From contig VYDC01000199.1 of assembly GCA_009843585.1 (NCBI GenBank), positions 1-6,201 on the forward strand: DNA of 6,201 nt, given 5' to 3'. The notes beneath the pieces were generated by a model. That model made no database searches, was not told where the DNA came from, and saw only the letters and a program-made list of their open reading frames with translations. Within the stretch, counting starts at the first letter, position 1; each line of letters starts with the position of its first letter. Made by a program: the position numbers and the translations under genes. Of this stretch, positions 1 through 6,192 are shown piece by piece. The DNA is from Chloroflexota bacterium. GTDB taxonomy: Bacteria > Chloroflexota > Dehalococcoidia > UBA2979.

Positions 1-238
1 CGGCGCTGTGCCACGCCAAGCGGATGATCAGCGGCCCGTAGTGGCCGTAGTCCGCCGGCCACCAGTCCTGCGAGGTCGTCATCACCTCGTCGATATCGCG
101 CTTCAGCGCCTCGACATCGAGCGACCTGACCGCCTCGCCGTAGTCGAAGTCCTCGCCCAGAGGATCCGAGAGGGACGAGTTGCGGCGGAGCGCCCTCAGG
201 CTCAGCTGCTCGGGCCACCAGTCCTGGTTGTCGGTCAT
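1..238 (-). CDS. katG: Catalase-peroxidase KatG, N-terminal part only (cut by window edge)
   Basis: Bifunctional haem catalase-peroxidase that removes hydrogen peroxide and acts as a broad peroxidase in the cytoplasm. Only the first 79 codons are inside the window; the full family protein is usually about 720-750 residues, so the rest lies beyond base 1. The start of the family core is plain: NQDWWPEQL at residues 4-12, SDPLGEDFDY at 24-33, and TTSQDWWPADYGHYGPL at 54-70, followed by IIRLAWHSA. The distal haem-pocket residues are R73, W76 and H77, with the same spacing as Arg104, Trp107 and His108 of Mycobacterium tuberculosis KatG. W76 is the expected Trp of the Met-Tyr-Trp adduct. The ATG at 238 is preceded by GGAG with a 7-base spacer, which supports this start. 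The protein begins almost at the DWWP motif, so it lacks the roughly 30-residue leader, usually containing a CP..H motif, seen in many homologues. It lies 180 bases after the DUF418 gene, and no fur-type regulator sits directly upstream. Confidence 0.94.
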   Translation of the reverse strand, partial: MTDNQDWWPEQLSLRALRRNSSLSDPLGEDFDYGEAVRSLDVEALKRDIDEVMTTSQDWWPADYGHYGPLIIRLAWHSA

Positions 239-359
239 CCCTCGGCTCCGTTCACGTCGATGACTCCCCCGGCGCGGGCGATGCCCGGCCGTGACCGCGC
301 ACTCCACCCTCAGGGGTCGACACTAAGGTAGCAGCGTGCGTCGCGGACCACGCATGGCG

Positions 360-383
360 CAGCGGGCCCTCGGGCGCCCGCCG
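360..383 (-). terminator. Hairpin after the DUF418 gene (possible terminator)
   Basis: On the minus strand an 8-bp stem, CGGCGGGC paired with GCCCGCTG including one G-T pair, surrounds an 8-base loop. It lies about 36 bases after the DUF418 stop and well before katG. There is no T-run, so this is a GC-rich hairpin that might end or protect the transcript. In DNA of this composition such stems also arise by chance. Confidence 0.3.
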
Positions 384-418
384 TCGCCCCGCTCCGGCAC
401 CGCCGTCACGCTGGCTCC

Positions 419-1588
419 CTACAGGGCAGCCCGTGCCGCGCCCGAGCGCCGCAGCGGCTGCATGCGGCGGTACGTGGCGACCCGCCAGAGCCACTCGGCG
501 GGGCCGAAGTGGAAGCGGCTCAACCATGCCTCCGACCACCACACCTGCAGCGCCCACACGGCGGCGACGAACACCAGGACCGCGGCCCGGTTCACGTAGT
601 CGGCATCTGCAAGAAGCGTGGTCAGGACGAGCACCCCCAGCACCGTCTGCGCGAGGTAGTTGGTGAGCGCCATCCTCCCCACCGCTCGCAGGCGCTGCTT
701 GAGCCAGCCGTCCTCGCGGTTGTTCCAGACGATGATGAGGCCCATGTAGCCGAGCGCGGCCGGAATGGTGCCGAGCGTGTTGGGGATCTGGCCGACGAAG
801 GCGATCTCGCGCGAGTAGTCGTTCGCCGCGGTGACGATGACGCCGGCGGCCGCGAGCGCGAGGCCGGCCGACAGTCCGGCGGCGGCGGTCAGCCTGTATG
901 TCCTCTGGGGCATGGCGCCGTTCATGAAGCCGGTCCGGTACAGGCCCGCGCCGACGAGGATCAGTCCCAGCGCCCGCAGAAAGAAGCCCAGCAGGACGAG
1001 GAGCTCGGCAGCCTCGTCGCCGGAACCCTCCCCCGCGGTCCAGACGCCGGCCAGCGACGCGCCGCGGGTGTCCGCAATGCCCTGCGTCGCAAGCGTCGTG
1101 CCGACCGACGACATGAAGACGGCGACGCCGAGGGTGATGAGCGCCGGATTGGGCAGCCTCCGCAGGGCGAGCAGGAAGACCGACGACAGCGCGTAGGCCA
1201 TGAGCACGTCGCCGGCCCAGAGCAGGGCGTGGAGGAAGCCGATCAGCAGCAGCAGCGCGTTTCGCCACAGGTTCAGCAGGACCGCCCGCCTCCCCCTCGC
1301 GCTGGCGCGGTCGATGAAGAGGATCATCCCCGCACCGAAGAGCAGGGAGAACAGCCCCATGAACTTCTGGTCTATGAAGACCTCGCCGAGGATGCCCACC
1401 GCCCAGTCCAGCCATGTCTCCGACCCGCCCGCGCTGAGGTTGAAGTAGGGTGCGTCGCCGAACCTGAAGTTCACGGCGTTCATGAGCAGGATGCCCAGCA
1501 CGGCCGCCCCGCGTATCAGGTCCAGGCTGCCGATGCGTGCGGACCCCTGGACGGGCCCGGTGTCGGCGGGCGGAGGATGCGCCCTCAC
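419..1588 (-). CDS. DUF418 domain (YeiB-like) polytopic membrane protein
   Basis: Integral membrane protein of 389 residues; the biochemical role of the family is not established. Family hallmarks are visible: SLDLIRGAAVLGILLMN at 21-37 in the first membrane segment, GDVLMAYAL at 126-134, GRMALTNYLAQ at 304-314, and FGPAEWLWR at 361-369 near the C-terminus. Around ten hydrophobic segments can be picked out, near residues 24-42, 60-76, 77-93, 106-124, 127-143, 149-166, 196-214, 235-254, 271-288, 307-326 and 333-352, some of which may pair as one. The C-terminal DUF418 domain spans roughly 220-380. The N-terminal part resembles acyltransferase-like membrane proteins (DUF1624/acyltransferase-3 relatives), so transfer of acyl groups to envelope molecules is one guess, but only a guess. 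The start is a GTG; an in-frame TGA lies 12 bases upstream and no other in-frame start precedes the first motif, which fixes it. No clear ribosome binding site is seen. The stop is TAG. It follows the SDR gene after 104 bases and a hairpin, so it may be a separate transcript. Confidence 0.85.
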   Translation of the reverse strand: MRAHPPPADTGPVQGSARIGSLDLIRGAAVLGILLMNAVNFRFGDAPYFNLSAGGSETWLDWAVGILGEVFIDQKFMGLFSLLFGAGMILFIDRASARGRRAVLLNLWRNALLLLIGFLHALLWAGDVLMAYALSSVFLLALRRLPNPALITLGVAVFMSSVGTTLATQGIADTRGASLAGVWTAGEGSGDEAAELLVLLGFFLRALGLILVGAGLYRTGFMNGAMPQRTYRLTAAAGLSAGLALAAAGVIVTAANDYSREIAFVGQIPNTLGTIPAALGYMGLIIVWNNREDGWLKQRLRAVGRMALTNYLAQTVLGVLVLTTLLADADYVNRAAVLVFVAAVWALQVWWSEAWLSRFHFGPAEWLWRVATYRRMQPLRRSGAARAAL

Positions 1589-1608
1589 AGCGTGGCCCCG
1601 TCACAACG

Positions 1609-1635
1609 CTTATGTCGCGCGGCTCGCATCGTCAC
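1609..1635 (-). promoter_or_regulatory. Weak candidate promoter of the DUF418 gene
   Basis: On the minus strand, GTGACG (1635-1630) and CATAAG (1614-1609) are spaced by 15 bases. Both are 4 of 6 to consensus and the spacing is short. Transcription from it would start close to 1602 and leave only about 14 untranslated bases before the GTG at 1588, in keeping with the lack of a ribosome binding site there. The -10 lies in a CGCGACATA motif that also occurs before the SDR gene. Confidence 0.25.
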
Positions 1636-1646
1636 GGTCTCCCGCC

Positions 1647-1680
1647 GCCGAGGTCCCCGGCCGATTCCGGCGCCCTCGGC
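1647..1680 (-). terminator. Nested hairpin after the SDR gene (possible terminator)
   Basis: A 7-base outer stem (GCCGAGG with CCTCGGC) encloses a 4-base inner stem (GCCG with CGGC) around a GAAT loop. It begins about 13 bases after the SDR stop codon. No T-run follows on the minus strand, so it would be a non-canonical terminator or an RNA-stabilising 3' hairpin. Its position between two genes is what makes a role likely. Confidence 0.4.
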
Positions 1681-1692
1681 GCCCCTCCCGGC

Positions 1693-2520
1693 TCAGCGCG
1701 CGACCACGGTGCCGCCGCAGAGGTTGATGGACTGCCCGGAGATCCAGGAGCCCTGATCGCTGCAGAGGTAGACGGCCGCCCAGGCGATGTCCTCGCCGAG
1801 GCCGACGCGGCCGAGCGGGATGCGGGCGAGGCGCGTCTCGAACTCCCCGTCCTCGAAGAGATCGGCCACGCGGGAGGTATCGACGAACCCCGGGCAGAGG
1901 GCGTTCACGCGAATGCCGTGCTGCCCGATCTCCTGGGCCATCGAGCCGGTGAGGCCCTGGAGGCCCGCCTTGCTCGCGACGTAGGCGGACGCGTTGGGCC
2001 CGAGCGTCTTCCCCGCCAGGGACGAGATGTTGACGATGGCGCCGCCGTTGCCGGCGTCGATCAGCTGCTGCCCGAAGATCTTCGACATCAGGAACGGGCC
2101 CCGCAGGTTGACGCGCAGCACGGTGTCCCAGACGTCGACCGGCATCTCGACCACGGGGACGCGATCGGGACCGCGGGCGGCGCCGGCGTTGTTCACGATG
2201 AAGTCCACGCGCCCGAACTCGGCCAGCGTGAGCTCGAGGAGCTCGCGCACCGATCGCTCGTCTCCGACGTCGCTCACCACCGGGAGCGCCCGGCGCCCGG
2301 CGGCCTCGATCTCCTCGGCGACCGAGGCGACGTCGCGCCACCCCGCGGCCTTCTCGTCGTCCGGGTAGCGCTCGGGCGGACGCCCGCTGCCGGTGACGGC
2401 GACGTCCGCGCCGGCCTTGGCGAGCTCGAGCGCGATGCTCCGCCCGATGCTCTTCATCCGCCCGGCGCCGGTGACCACGGCCACCTTGCCCTCGATTCCC
2501 GTCAGAGTCAGTCCCGTCAT
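1693..2520 (-). CDS. Short-chain dehydrogenase/reductase (SDR), classical type
   Basis: NAD(P)-dependent cytoplasmic oxidoreductase of 275 residues, the usual length for classical SDRs, interconverting a hydroxyl and a keto group; the substrate is unknown. The Rossmann fold is clear: KVAVVTGAGRMKSIGR at 12-27 (dinucleotide loop), D84 for adenine contact, NNAG at 110-113, the helix-4 Asn N138 in RVNLRGPF, catalytic Ser in NISSLAG (S166 or S167), Y180 and K184 in the YxxxK motif, PG at 210-211, and SGQSINLCGG at 261-270. The coenzyme loop is longer by about two residues than the common TGxxxGIG form, and its second Gly is replaced by Ser26-region residues (K23-S24-I25-G26). The chosen ATG gives the normal N-terminus; GGAGG sits only 2 bases before it, unusually close. 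An upstream in-frame start at 2802 would overlap the CoA-transferase gene with an Arg/Ala-rich non-family extension, so it was not used. Annotation as a 3-oxoacyl-ACP reductase-like SDR would be typical, but that is not a proven function. It probably belongs functionally with the upstream CoA-transferase and amidohydrolase. Confidence 0.93.
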   Translation of the reverse strand: MTGLTLTGIEGKVAVVTGAGRMKSIGRSIALELAKAGADVAVTGSGRPPERYPDDEKAAGWRDVASVAEEIEAAGRRALPVVSDVGDERSVRELLELTLAEFGRVDFIVNNAGAARGPDRVPVVEMPVDVWDTVLRVNLRGPFLMSKIFGQQLIDAGNGGAIVNISSLAGKTLGPNASAYVASKAGLQGLTGSMAQEIGQHGIRVNALCPGFVDTSRVADLFEDGEFETRLARIPLGRVGLGEDIAWAAVYLCSDQGSWISGQSINLCGGTVVAR

Positions 2521-2554
2521 GGCCTCCCCCGCCCGCTCCGCACCACAGGGCGCT

Positions 2555-2567
2555 GCGACTATGTCGC
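2555..2567. promoter_or_regulatory. Inverted repeat over the candidate SDR -10 box (possible operator)
   Basis: GCGAC-TAT-GTCGC is a perfect 5-base inverted repeat with a 3-base centre. It covers the candidate -10 hexamer, where a repressor could block RNA polymerase. The arms are short and GC-rich, so chance occurrence is possible. No regulator gene is present in the window. Confidence 0.25.
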
Positions 2568-2586
2568 GTCCCGCACGTCCTCTCAA
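2558..2586 (-). promoter_or_regulatory. Candidate sigma-70-type promoter of the SDR gene
   Basis: Read on the minus strand, TTGAGA (2586-2581, 5 of 6 to the -35 consensus) is followed by a 17-base spacer and CATAGT (2563-2558, 4 of 6 to the -10 consensus). Transcription would begin near 2551, about 30 bases before the SDR start codon. It stands out because the surrounding DNA has few A/T runs. This is pattern matching only, but it suggests the SDR can be transcribed separately from the CoA-transferase gene. Confidence 0.5.
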
Positions 2587-2669
2587 GGCGGCCCGCCGCC
2601 GGTGATGCCGGGGCCGTGCCGATGCCGGGAGACGTCCGCCATGCGTCGCGCCGCGGATGCCGCGACCGC

Positions 2670-2685
2670 ACCGCACGAACGCGGT
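2670..2685 (-). terminator. Hairpin after the CoA-transferase gene (possible terminator)
   Basis: ACCGC and GCGGT form a 5-base stem with a 6-base loop about 28 bases after the CoA-transferase stop. A second, exclusive pairing uses GACCGC at 2664-2669 with GCGGTC at 2681-2686. Closer to the stop, GGCCC-GCG-GGGCC also folds. No T-run follows. This is weak evidence that the amidohydrolase/CoA-transferase transcript ends before the SDR promoter. Confidence 0.25.
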
Positions 2686-2713
2686 CCGATCCCGCAGGCC
2701 CCGCGGGCCCCCG

Positions 2714-5095
2714 CTACCGGCGCGGCATCGCGCGCAGGCTGCGCGGAGCGTCCAGGATGGCCCCGGACTCGCGCAGCGCGGCGATCTCTGCCTCCCCGAC
2801 ACCGAGTGCGCCGAGCACGTCCTCGTTGTGTTCGCCGAAGAGCGGGGCCGGACGCGCTCTCGCCGCGGGAGGGGTCCGTGACAGCTTCCAGGGGAGCCCC
2901 TCGTAGCGGTGGTAGCCCACCTCGGGGTGCACCGTGTCGACCCAGTAGCCGCGCTCGTAGAGATGGGGATCGCTCGCTAGCTCCCAGTTCGCGAGAACGG
3001 GACCCGCCGGCACCCCCGCCGCCTGCAGGCGCCGGGCCGCCTCGTTGTGGTCCAGGCGCGCGCTCCAGTCCTCGATCGCCCGATCGATCTCATCGTGCGC
3101 CTCCCGGCGCGCCTCGAGGGTGGGGAAGCGCTCGTGGAGCTCGGCTCTCCCCACGACCGCACAGAGACCTCGCCACTGCTCGTCGGTCTCGACGCTCAGC
3201 GCGAGCCAGCAGTCCTCGCCCGCCGAGCGGTACGCCCCCTGCGGCGCGGAGCGCCCGGACCGGTTTGCCAGTGGCCCCGCCACGCGCGCGTTGAGCCGGA
3301 GGTCCATCAAGGGCTCGACGGCGAAGATCGCGCCGCTCTCCAGGAGCGACACCTCGATGTGCTGGCCCCGCCCGCTTCGCTCGCGCTCGAGCAGCGCGGC
3401 GATGATGCCCGCGGTCGCATGCGTGCCCCCTACCGGGTCGGTGTGATAGGAGCCCGTCGCCTCCAGCTCCCCGGGCCCGTAGCCCGTCCGGGAGACCACC
3501 GTCGTCGTCGCCTCCATGTTCGATCCCGCCGCACGGTAGGCGGCGAGGGGGCCGTCGGACCCGAAGGCCGGGATCGAGCAGCTGACGAGCCTCGGGTTGC
3601 GCCCCTGCAGGACATCGACCGAGAGACCCAGCCGCGGGAAGACGCCGGGGCTGTTGTTCTCGATGAGCACGTCCGCCGTCTCGATCAGCCGCAGGAAGAG
3701 CTCCCGTCCTCCCTCGGTCGTCAGGTCGAAGGAGACGCCTCGCTTGTTGCGGTTGAACTGATGGAAGCCGTGCCCGCGGTCGTACGCGCGCGGCCAGTCC
3801 TGGCCGGCCGGGTAGTGCCAGGAACGCGTGGCCTGCGCGACCGGGGGATCGACGACGATCACGTCGGCCCCGAGGTCGGCGAAGTGCATGCCGCAGAGGG
3901 GGCCGGCCCAGCTGTTCGTCACCTCCACGACGCGGAGCCCGGCGAACGGATGCGCGCCGCCCTCCCCTCGCCCGGTCCGCTTCGGAGCGTCGCCAACCGC
4001 GTCGTGGGCCCCGAGCAGGGGCGCCGCGCCGGCGGCGCCGGTGCGGCTCCGCGACATCATCCACGGCGGCCCGGGGAGCTCGAGCGCCCCGGCCCGCGGG
4101 TGCTCGACGCTCCGCCACCACCCGCGGAAGGCGAGCTGCGGCGAGGCGGCGAGCTCCGCGACCGAGTCGACGGGGGTGAGCGAGTGGAGCCGGAGCTCCT
4201 GGGCGCTCCGGTGCACCTCCTCCCGGGTCCGGCCCGCCACCCATCCGGCGACTCTCGTGAGCATCTCCTCCTGTGCCTCGGCCGAGCGCGCCGGATCGTC
4301 CCACCGCGGGTCGTCGGCCCGCTCGGGCTCGCCGATCAGCGCGTAGAGCTGCGGGCGGGCGAAGGTCACCAGCAGGAGGCCGTCGGCGCAGGCGAGCAGC
4401 GCCGTGCCGCGGCGCCGCTCCACCATGCCCTCCTGCATCCAGTTCGAGAGCAGGAAGACGTGCGCGCTCACCATCGACTCGAACGTGGAGACCTCGACCC
4501 GCTGCCCGGCGCCGGAGCGGCGCGCGTGCCACAGCGCCGCCAGCGCGCCCGCGGCCAGCTGCATCCCGGCGTGGAGCTCGGCCTGGTGGCCGGGCACCAT
4601 CAGCGGGGGCCGCCCCGGCGCCCCGCAGAAGTACATCCAGCCGCCCATCGCGTAGTCGACGATCTCCGAGCCGAGCCGCCCGGCGTACGGCCCGTCCCAT
4701 CCGAAGGGGGAATGCGAGACCCACACGAGCGACGGGTGCTCCGCCGAGAGCTCGGGGTAGCCGAGACCCCGCGACTCCATGACGTCGGGCCCCGCCGACT
4801 CGACGACGATGTCCGCCGAGTCGAGGAGGCGCCTGAGCCCGCGGCGCCCGGAGGCGCCCGTCAGGTCGAGGACGACGCTCTCCTTGCCGGCGTTGAGGGC
4901 GAGGTGCAGCCCGCCGAGCTCGGGATCGGGCCGGTCGCCCGGAAAGGGGCCCAGGCGGCGCAGCCGCTCGCCGCCGGGAGGCTCGACCTTGAGCACGCGC
5001 GCCCCGAGACCGGCGAGCAGCCACGAGGCGTAGCCGCCGGCGACGCCCTCGCTGAGGTCGACCACGACGGTGCCGGCGATCGGGTGATCCGCCAC
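2714..5095 (-). CDS. Tandem-domain family III CoA-transferase (CaiB/BaiF)
   Basis: Cytoplasmic enzyme expected to move CoA between carboxylic acids, which activates an acid substrate for catabolism. At 793 residues it is twice the usual 380-440 and contains two complete CaiB/BaiF domains. Domain 1 (about 6-365) opens with IAGTVVVDLSEGVAGGYASW and has ARVLKVEPPGGERLR at 32-46. Domain 2 (about 384-760) opens with FAGLRVVEVTNSWAGP and has ADVIVVDPP at 410-418, FNRNKRGVSFDL at 447-458, and ENNSPGVFPRLGL at 479-491. A loose Gly/Arg-rich linker lies at 366-383. The expected nucleophilic Asp is D553 in YHTDPVGG; the aligned position in domain 1 is E173. The start is GTG at 5095 with GGAGG 8 bases before it, inside a GGGGAGGGGAG run; the stop is TAG. 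It follows the amidohydrolase gene by 33 bases, indicating one operon. DddD (DMSP CoA-transferase/lyase) is also a two-domain protein of this family, but no other DMSP gene is nearby. The substrate cannot be assigned. Confidence 0.93.
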   Translation of the reverse strand: MADHPIAGTVVVDLSEGVAGGYASWLLAGLGARVLKVEPPGGERLRRLGPFPGDRPDPELGGLHLALNAGKESVVLDLTGASGRRGLRRLLDSADIVVESAGPDVMESRGLGYPELSAEHPSLVWVSHSPFGWDGPYAGRLGSEIVDYAMGGWMYFCGAPGRPPLMVPGHQAELHAGMQLAAGALAALWHARRSGAGQRVEVSTFESMVSAHVFLLSNWMQEGMVERRRGTALLACADGLLLVTFARPQLYALIGEPERADDPRWDDPARSAEAQEEMLTRVAGWVAGRTREEVHRSAQELRLHSLTPVDSVAELAASPQLAFRGWWRSVEHPRAGALELPGPPWMMSRSRTGAAGAAPLLGAHDAVGDAPKRTGRGEGGAHPFAGLRVVEVTNSWAGPLCGMHFADLGADVIVVDPPVAQATRSWHYPAGQDWPRAYDRGHGFHQFNRNKRGVSFDLTTEGGRELFLRLIETADVLIENNSPGVFPRLGLSVDVLQGRNPRLVSCSIPAFGSDGPLAAYRAAGSNMEATTTVVSRTGYGPGELEATGSYHTDPVGGTHATAGIIAALLERERSGRGQHIEVSLLESGAIFAVEPLMDLRLNARVAGPLANRSGRSAPQGAYRSAGEDCWLALSVETDEQWRGLCAVVGRAELHERFPTLEARREAHDEIDRAIEDWSARLDHNEAARRLQAAGVPAGPVLANWELASDPHLYERGYWVDTVHPEVGYHRYEGLPWKLSRTPPAARARPAPLFGEHNEDVLGALGVGEAEIAALRESGAILDAPRSLRAMPRR

Positions 5096-5099
5096 CGGG

Positions 5100-5110
5100 C
5101 TCCCCTCCCC
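5100..5110 (-). promoter_or_regulatory. Ribosome binding site of the CoA-transferase gene
   Basis: GGGGAGGGGAG precedes the GTG at 5095, offering GGAGG at 8 bases and GGAG at 4 bases. It supports a GTG start placed in the short gap after the amidohydrolase gene. Confidence 0.65.
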
Positions 5111-5128
5111 GGCCGTCGCCCGCCGGGC

Positions 5129-6106
5129 CTACGCGGCGTCGAAGTCGACGTTGCTGAAGGCCTGCTCGGCGGCCCCGAAGCAGATCCCGTCCCGCTCCTC
5201 CTCCGTGAAGTCGATGCCGTAGCGCGCCCCCCAGTCGGGGAGGTTCGTGAAGATGTCGGTCCACCTCTCGGTCCGGCCGCGGGCGAGGCTCCCGACCCCC
5301 GCCTGCGGCAGATCGGTCCCCCAGACGATGCGGTCGGCCCCGACGCGGTCGAGGAAGATGCGGATGACGCGGAGGAGACGCGGGATGTTGTCCCCGTCGA
5401 CGGCGCCGGTGACCTGCCAGTCGGTGAGGTCGAGCCAGACGTTGCGCTTGTTCGAGGCGGCGATCAGGCCGCGCCAGTAGGTGCCGCTCTCGAACGGCCC
5501 CGAGAGGTTCGCGTGCCCCATGATGATCCGGAGCTCGGGGTAGCGGCGCGCCACCAGCTCCACCCACTCCGCCCAGGCCCAGATGTTGCCGCCGGTGTGT
5601 ATGAGCGCGGGGACGTCCAGCTCGATCGCCTTCTCGTACATCGGGAAGCAGCGCTCGTCGTTCGCCTGGTAGCCGTTCGGCGGGTAGACCTTCAGGCCGA
5701 CGGCCCCGTAGTCCCTGACGCACTCCTCGAAGAAGGCGACGGCCCGCGGGCGGCGCGGATCGACGCCGCACATCGCCCACAGCTTGCCGGGATGTCGCTC
5801 CGCCGCCTCGTAGGTGAGCCGGTGGAACTCCTCCACGGGGAGCTGGTTGTCCTCCTCCGGTCCGTAGGCGAGCCCCCAGTCGAGCGTCTGGATGACCGAG
5901 TGGTCGATCCCGTAGTGCTCCATCTCCGCGACCGCTCCGGCGCCCGACGACTCCATGGTGGGCGACTGGCGGATGCGCTCCATCACCTGCTCGACGGTGC
6001 GCCCCGTCCGGCGCGCCAGCGCCTCGGCCGTGAGCTTGGGGAGATGACTCGGCGGGAACCAGTCGAAGCCCCAGAGATGCCGATGCACGTCGATCAGCTT
6101 GACCAT
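5129..6106 (-). CDS. Amidohydrolase-2 family metalloenzyme (PF04909-type TIM barrel)
   Basis: Cytoplasmic metal-dependent enzyme of 325 residues, typical for the family, which includes ACMSD, gamma-resorcylate decarboxylase, the hydrolase LigI (PDC lactonase) and many uncharacterised hydrolases. The expected ligands are all present: H8 and H10 in IDVHRHL after strand 1, H170 in PALIHTGG, H198 in IIMGHANL, and D265 in IVWGTDLP. The family-typical GLKVYPP lies at 137-143 and a CGVDPRRPR segment at 113-121. A Trp-rich stretch, NIWAWAEW at 174-181, follows the third ligand and could line the pocket. Whether it hydrolyses or decarboxylates cannot be decided from these motifs. The ATG at 6106 has GGAGG with an 8-base spacer; the stop is TAG. 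It is the first gene of an apparent operon with the fused CoA-transferase (33-base gap), suggesting both act on one organic-acid or aromatic catabolic route. No signal peptide is seen. Confidence 0.92.
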   Translation of the reverse strand: MVKLIDVHRHLWGFDWFPPSHLPKLTAEALARRTGRTVEQVMERIRQSPTMESSGAGAVAEMEHYGIDHSVIQTLDWGLAYGPEEDNQLPVEEFHRLTYEAAERHPGKLWAMCGVDPRRPRAVAFFEECVRDYGAVGLKVYPPNGYQANDERCFPMYEKAIELDVPALIHTGGNIWAWAEWVELVARRYPELRIIMGHANLSGPFESGTYWRGLIAASNKRNVWLDLTDWQVTGAVDGDNIPRLLRVIRIFLDRVGADRIVWGTDLPQAGVGSLARGRTERWTDIFTNLPDWGARYGIDFTEEERDGICFGAAEQAFSNVDFDAA

Positions 6107-6114
6107 GTCCCCGT

Positions 6115-6119
6115 CCTCC
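6115..6119 (-). promoter_or_regulatory. Ribosome binding site of the amidohydrolase gene
   Basis: GGAGG with an 8-base spacer to the ATG at 6106. It decides this start over the long out-of-frame ATG reading frame that opens at 6197. Confidence 0.7.
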
Positions 6120-6182
6120 CCGCTCCGCCCGGACAGCTCCCGGCCAGCGCCCCGCTGAGGCGCCGCTAGGCGCGACCTCCCC

Positions 6183-6192
6183 CGACCGGTCG
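6183..6192. other. 10-base palindrome upstream of the amidohydrolase gene
   Basis: CGACCGGTCG is a perfect palindrome about 77 bases before the first operon gene. It could be half of an operator, but is short enough to be chance. Apart from this palindrome and the ribosome binding site, the 95 bases between the amidohydrolase start and the window edge show no recognisable gene or promoter. An upstream gene ending just at or beyond the edge cannot be excluded. Confidence 0.15.

Noticed and set aside
252..1604. Alternative minus-strand frame of 450 codons over the DUF418 gene
   Set aside because: Its product is Arg-rich with no hydrophobic segments or motifs, whereas the adjacent frame gives a textbook DUF418 membrane protein.
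2521..2802. N-terminal extension of the SDR from an upstream start at 2802
   Set aside because: It would overlap the CoA-transferase coding end, adds 94 Arg/Ala-rich residues not seen in SDRs, and would cross the candidate promoter.
1537..3294. A plus-strand 585-codon frame spanning the SDR gene and both of its flanking gaps
   Set aside because: It is antisense to the SDR and to the end of the CoA-transferase, and ends in Arg/Ser/Pro-rich low-complexity sequence. It is a composition artefact.
2714..5095. Assignment of the fused CoA-transferase as DddD (DMSP CoA-transferase/lyase)
   Set aside because: The two-domain layout is similar, but no DMSP transporter, DddB/DddC-type dehydrogenase or DddR-type regulator is in the window, and family membership alone does not give the substrate.
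3047..6169. A plus-strand open frame of about 1040 codons opposite the amidohydrolase and CoA-transferase genes
   Set aside because: It is antisense to two clear enzyme genes, its translation is low-complexity in Arg, Gly, Pro, Val, Asp and Glu, and no domain is recognisable. Lack of stops is expected opposite G/C-ending codons in such GC-rich DNA.
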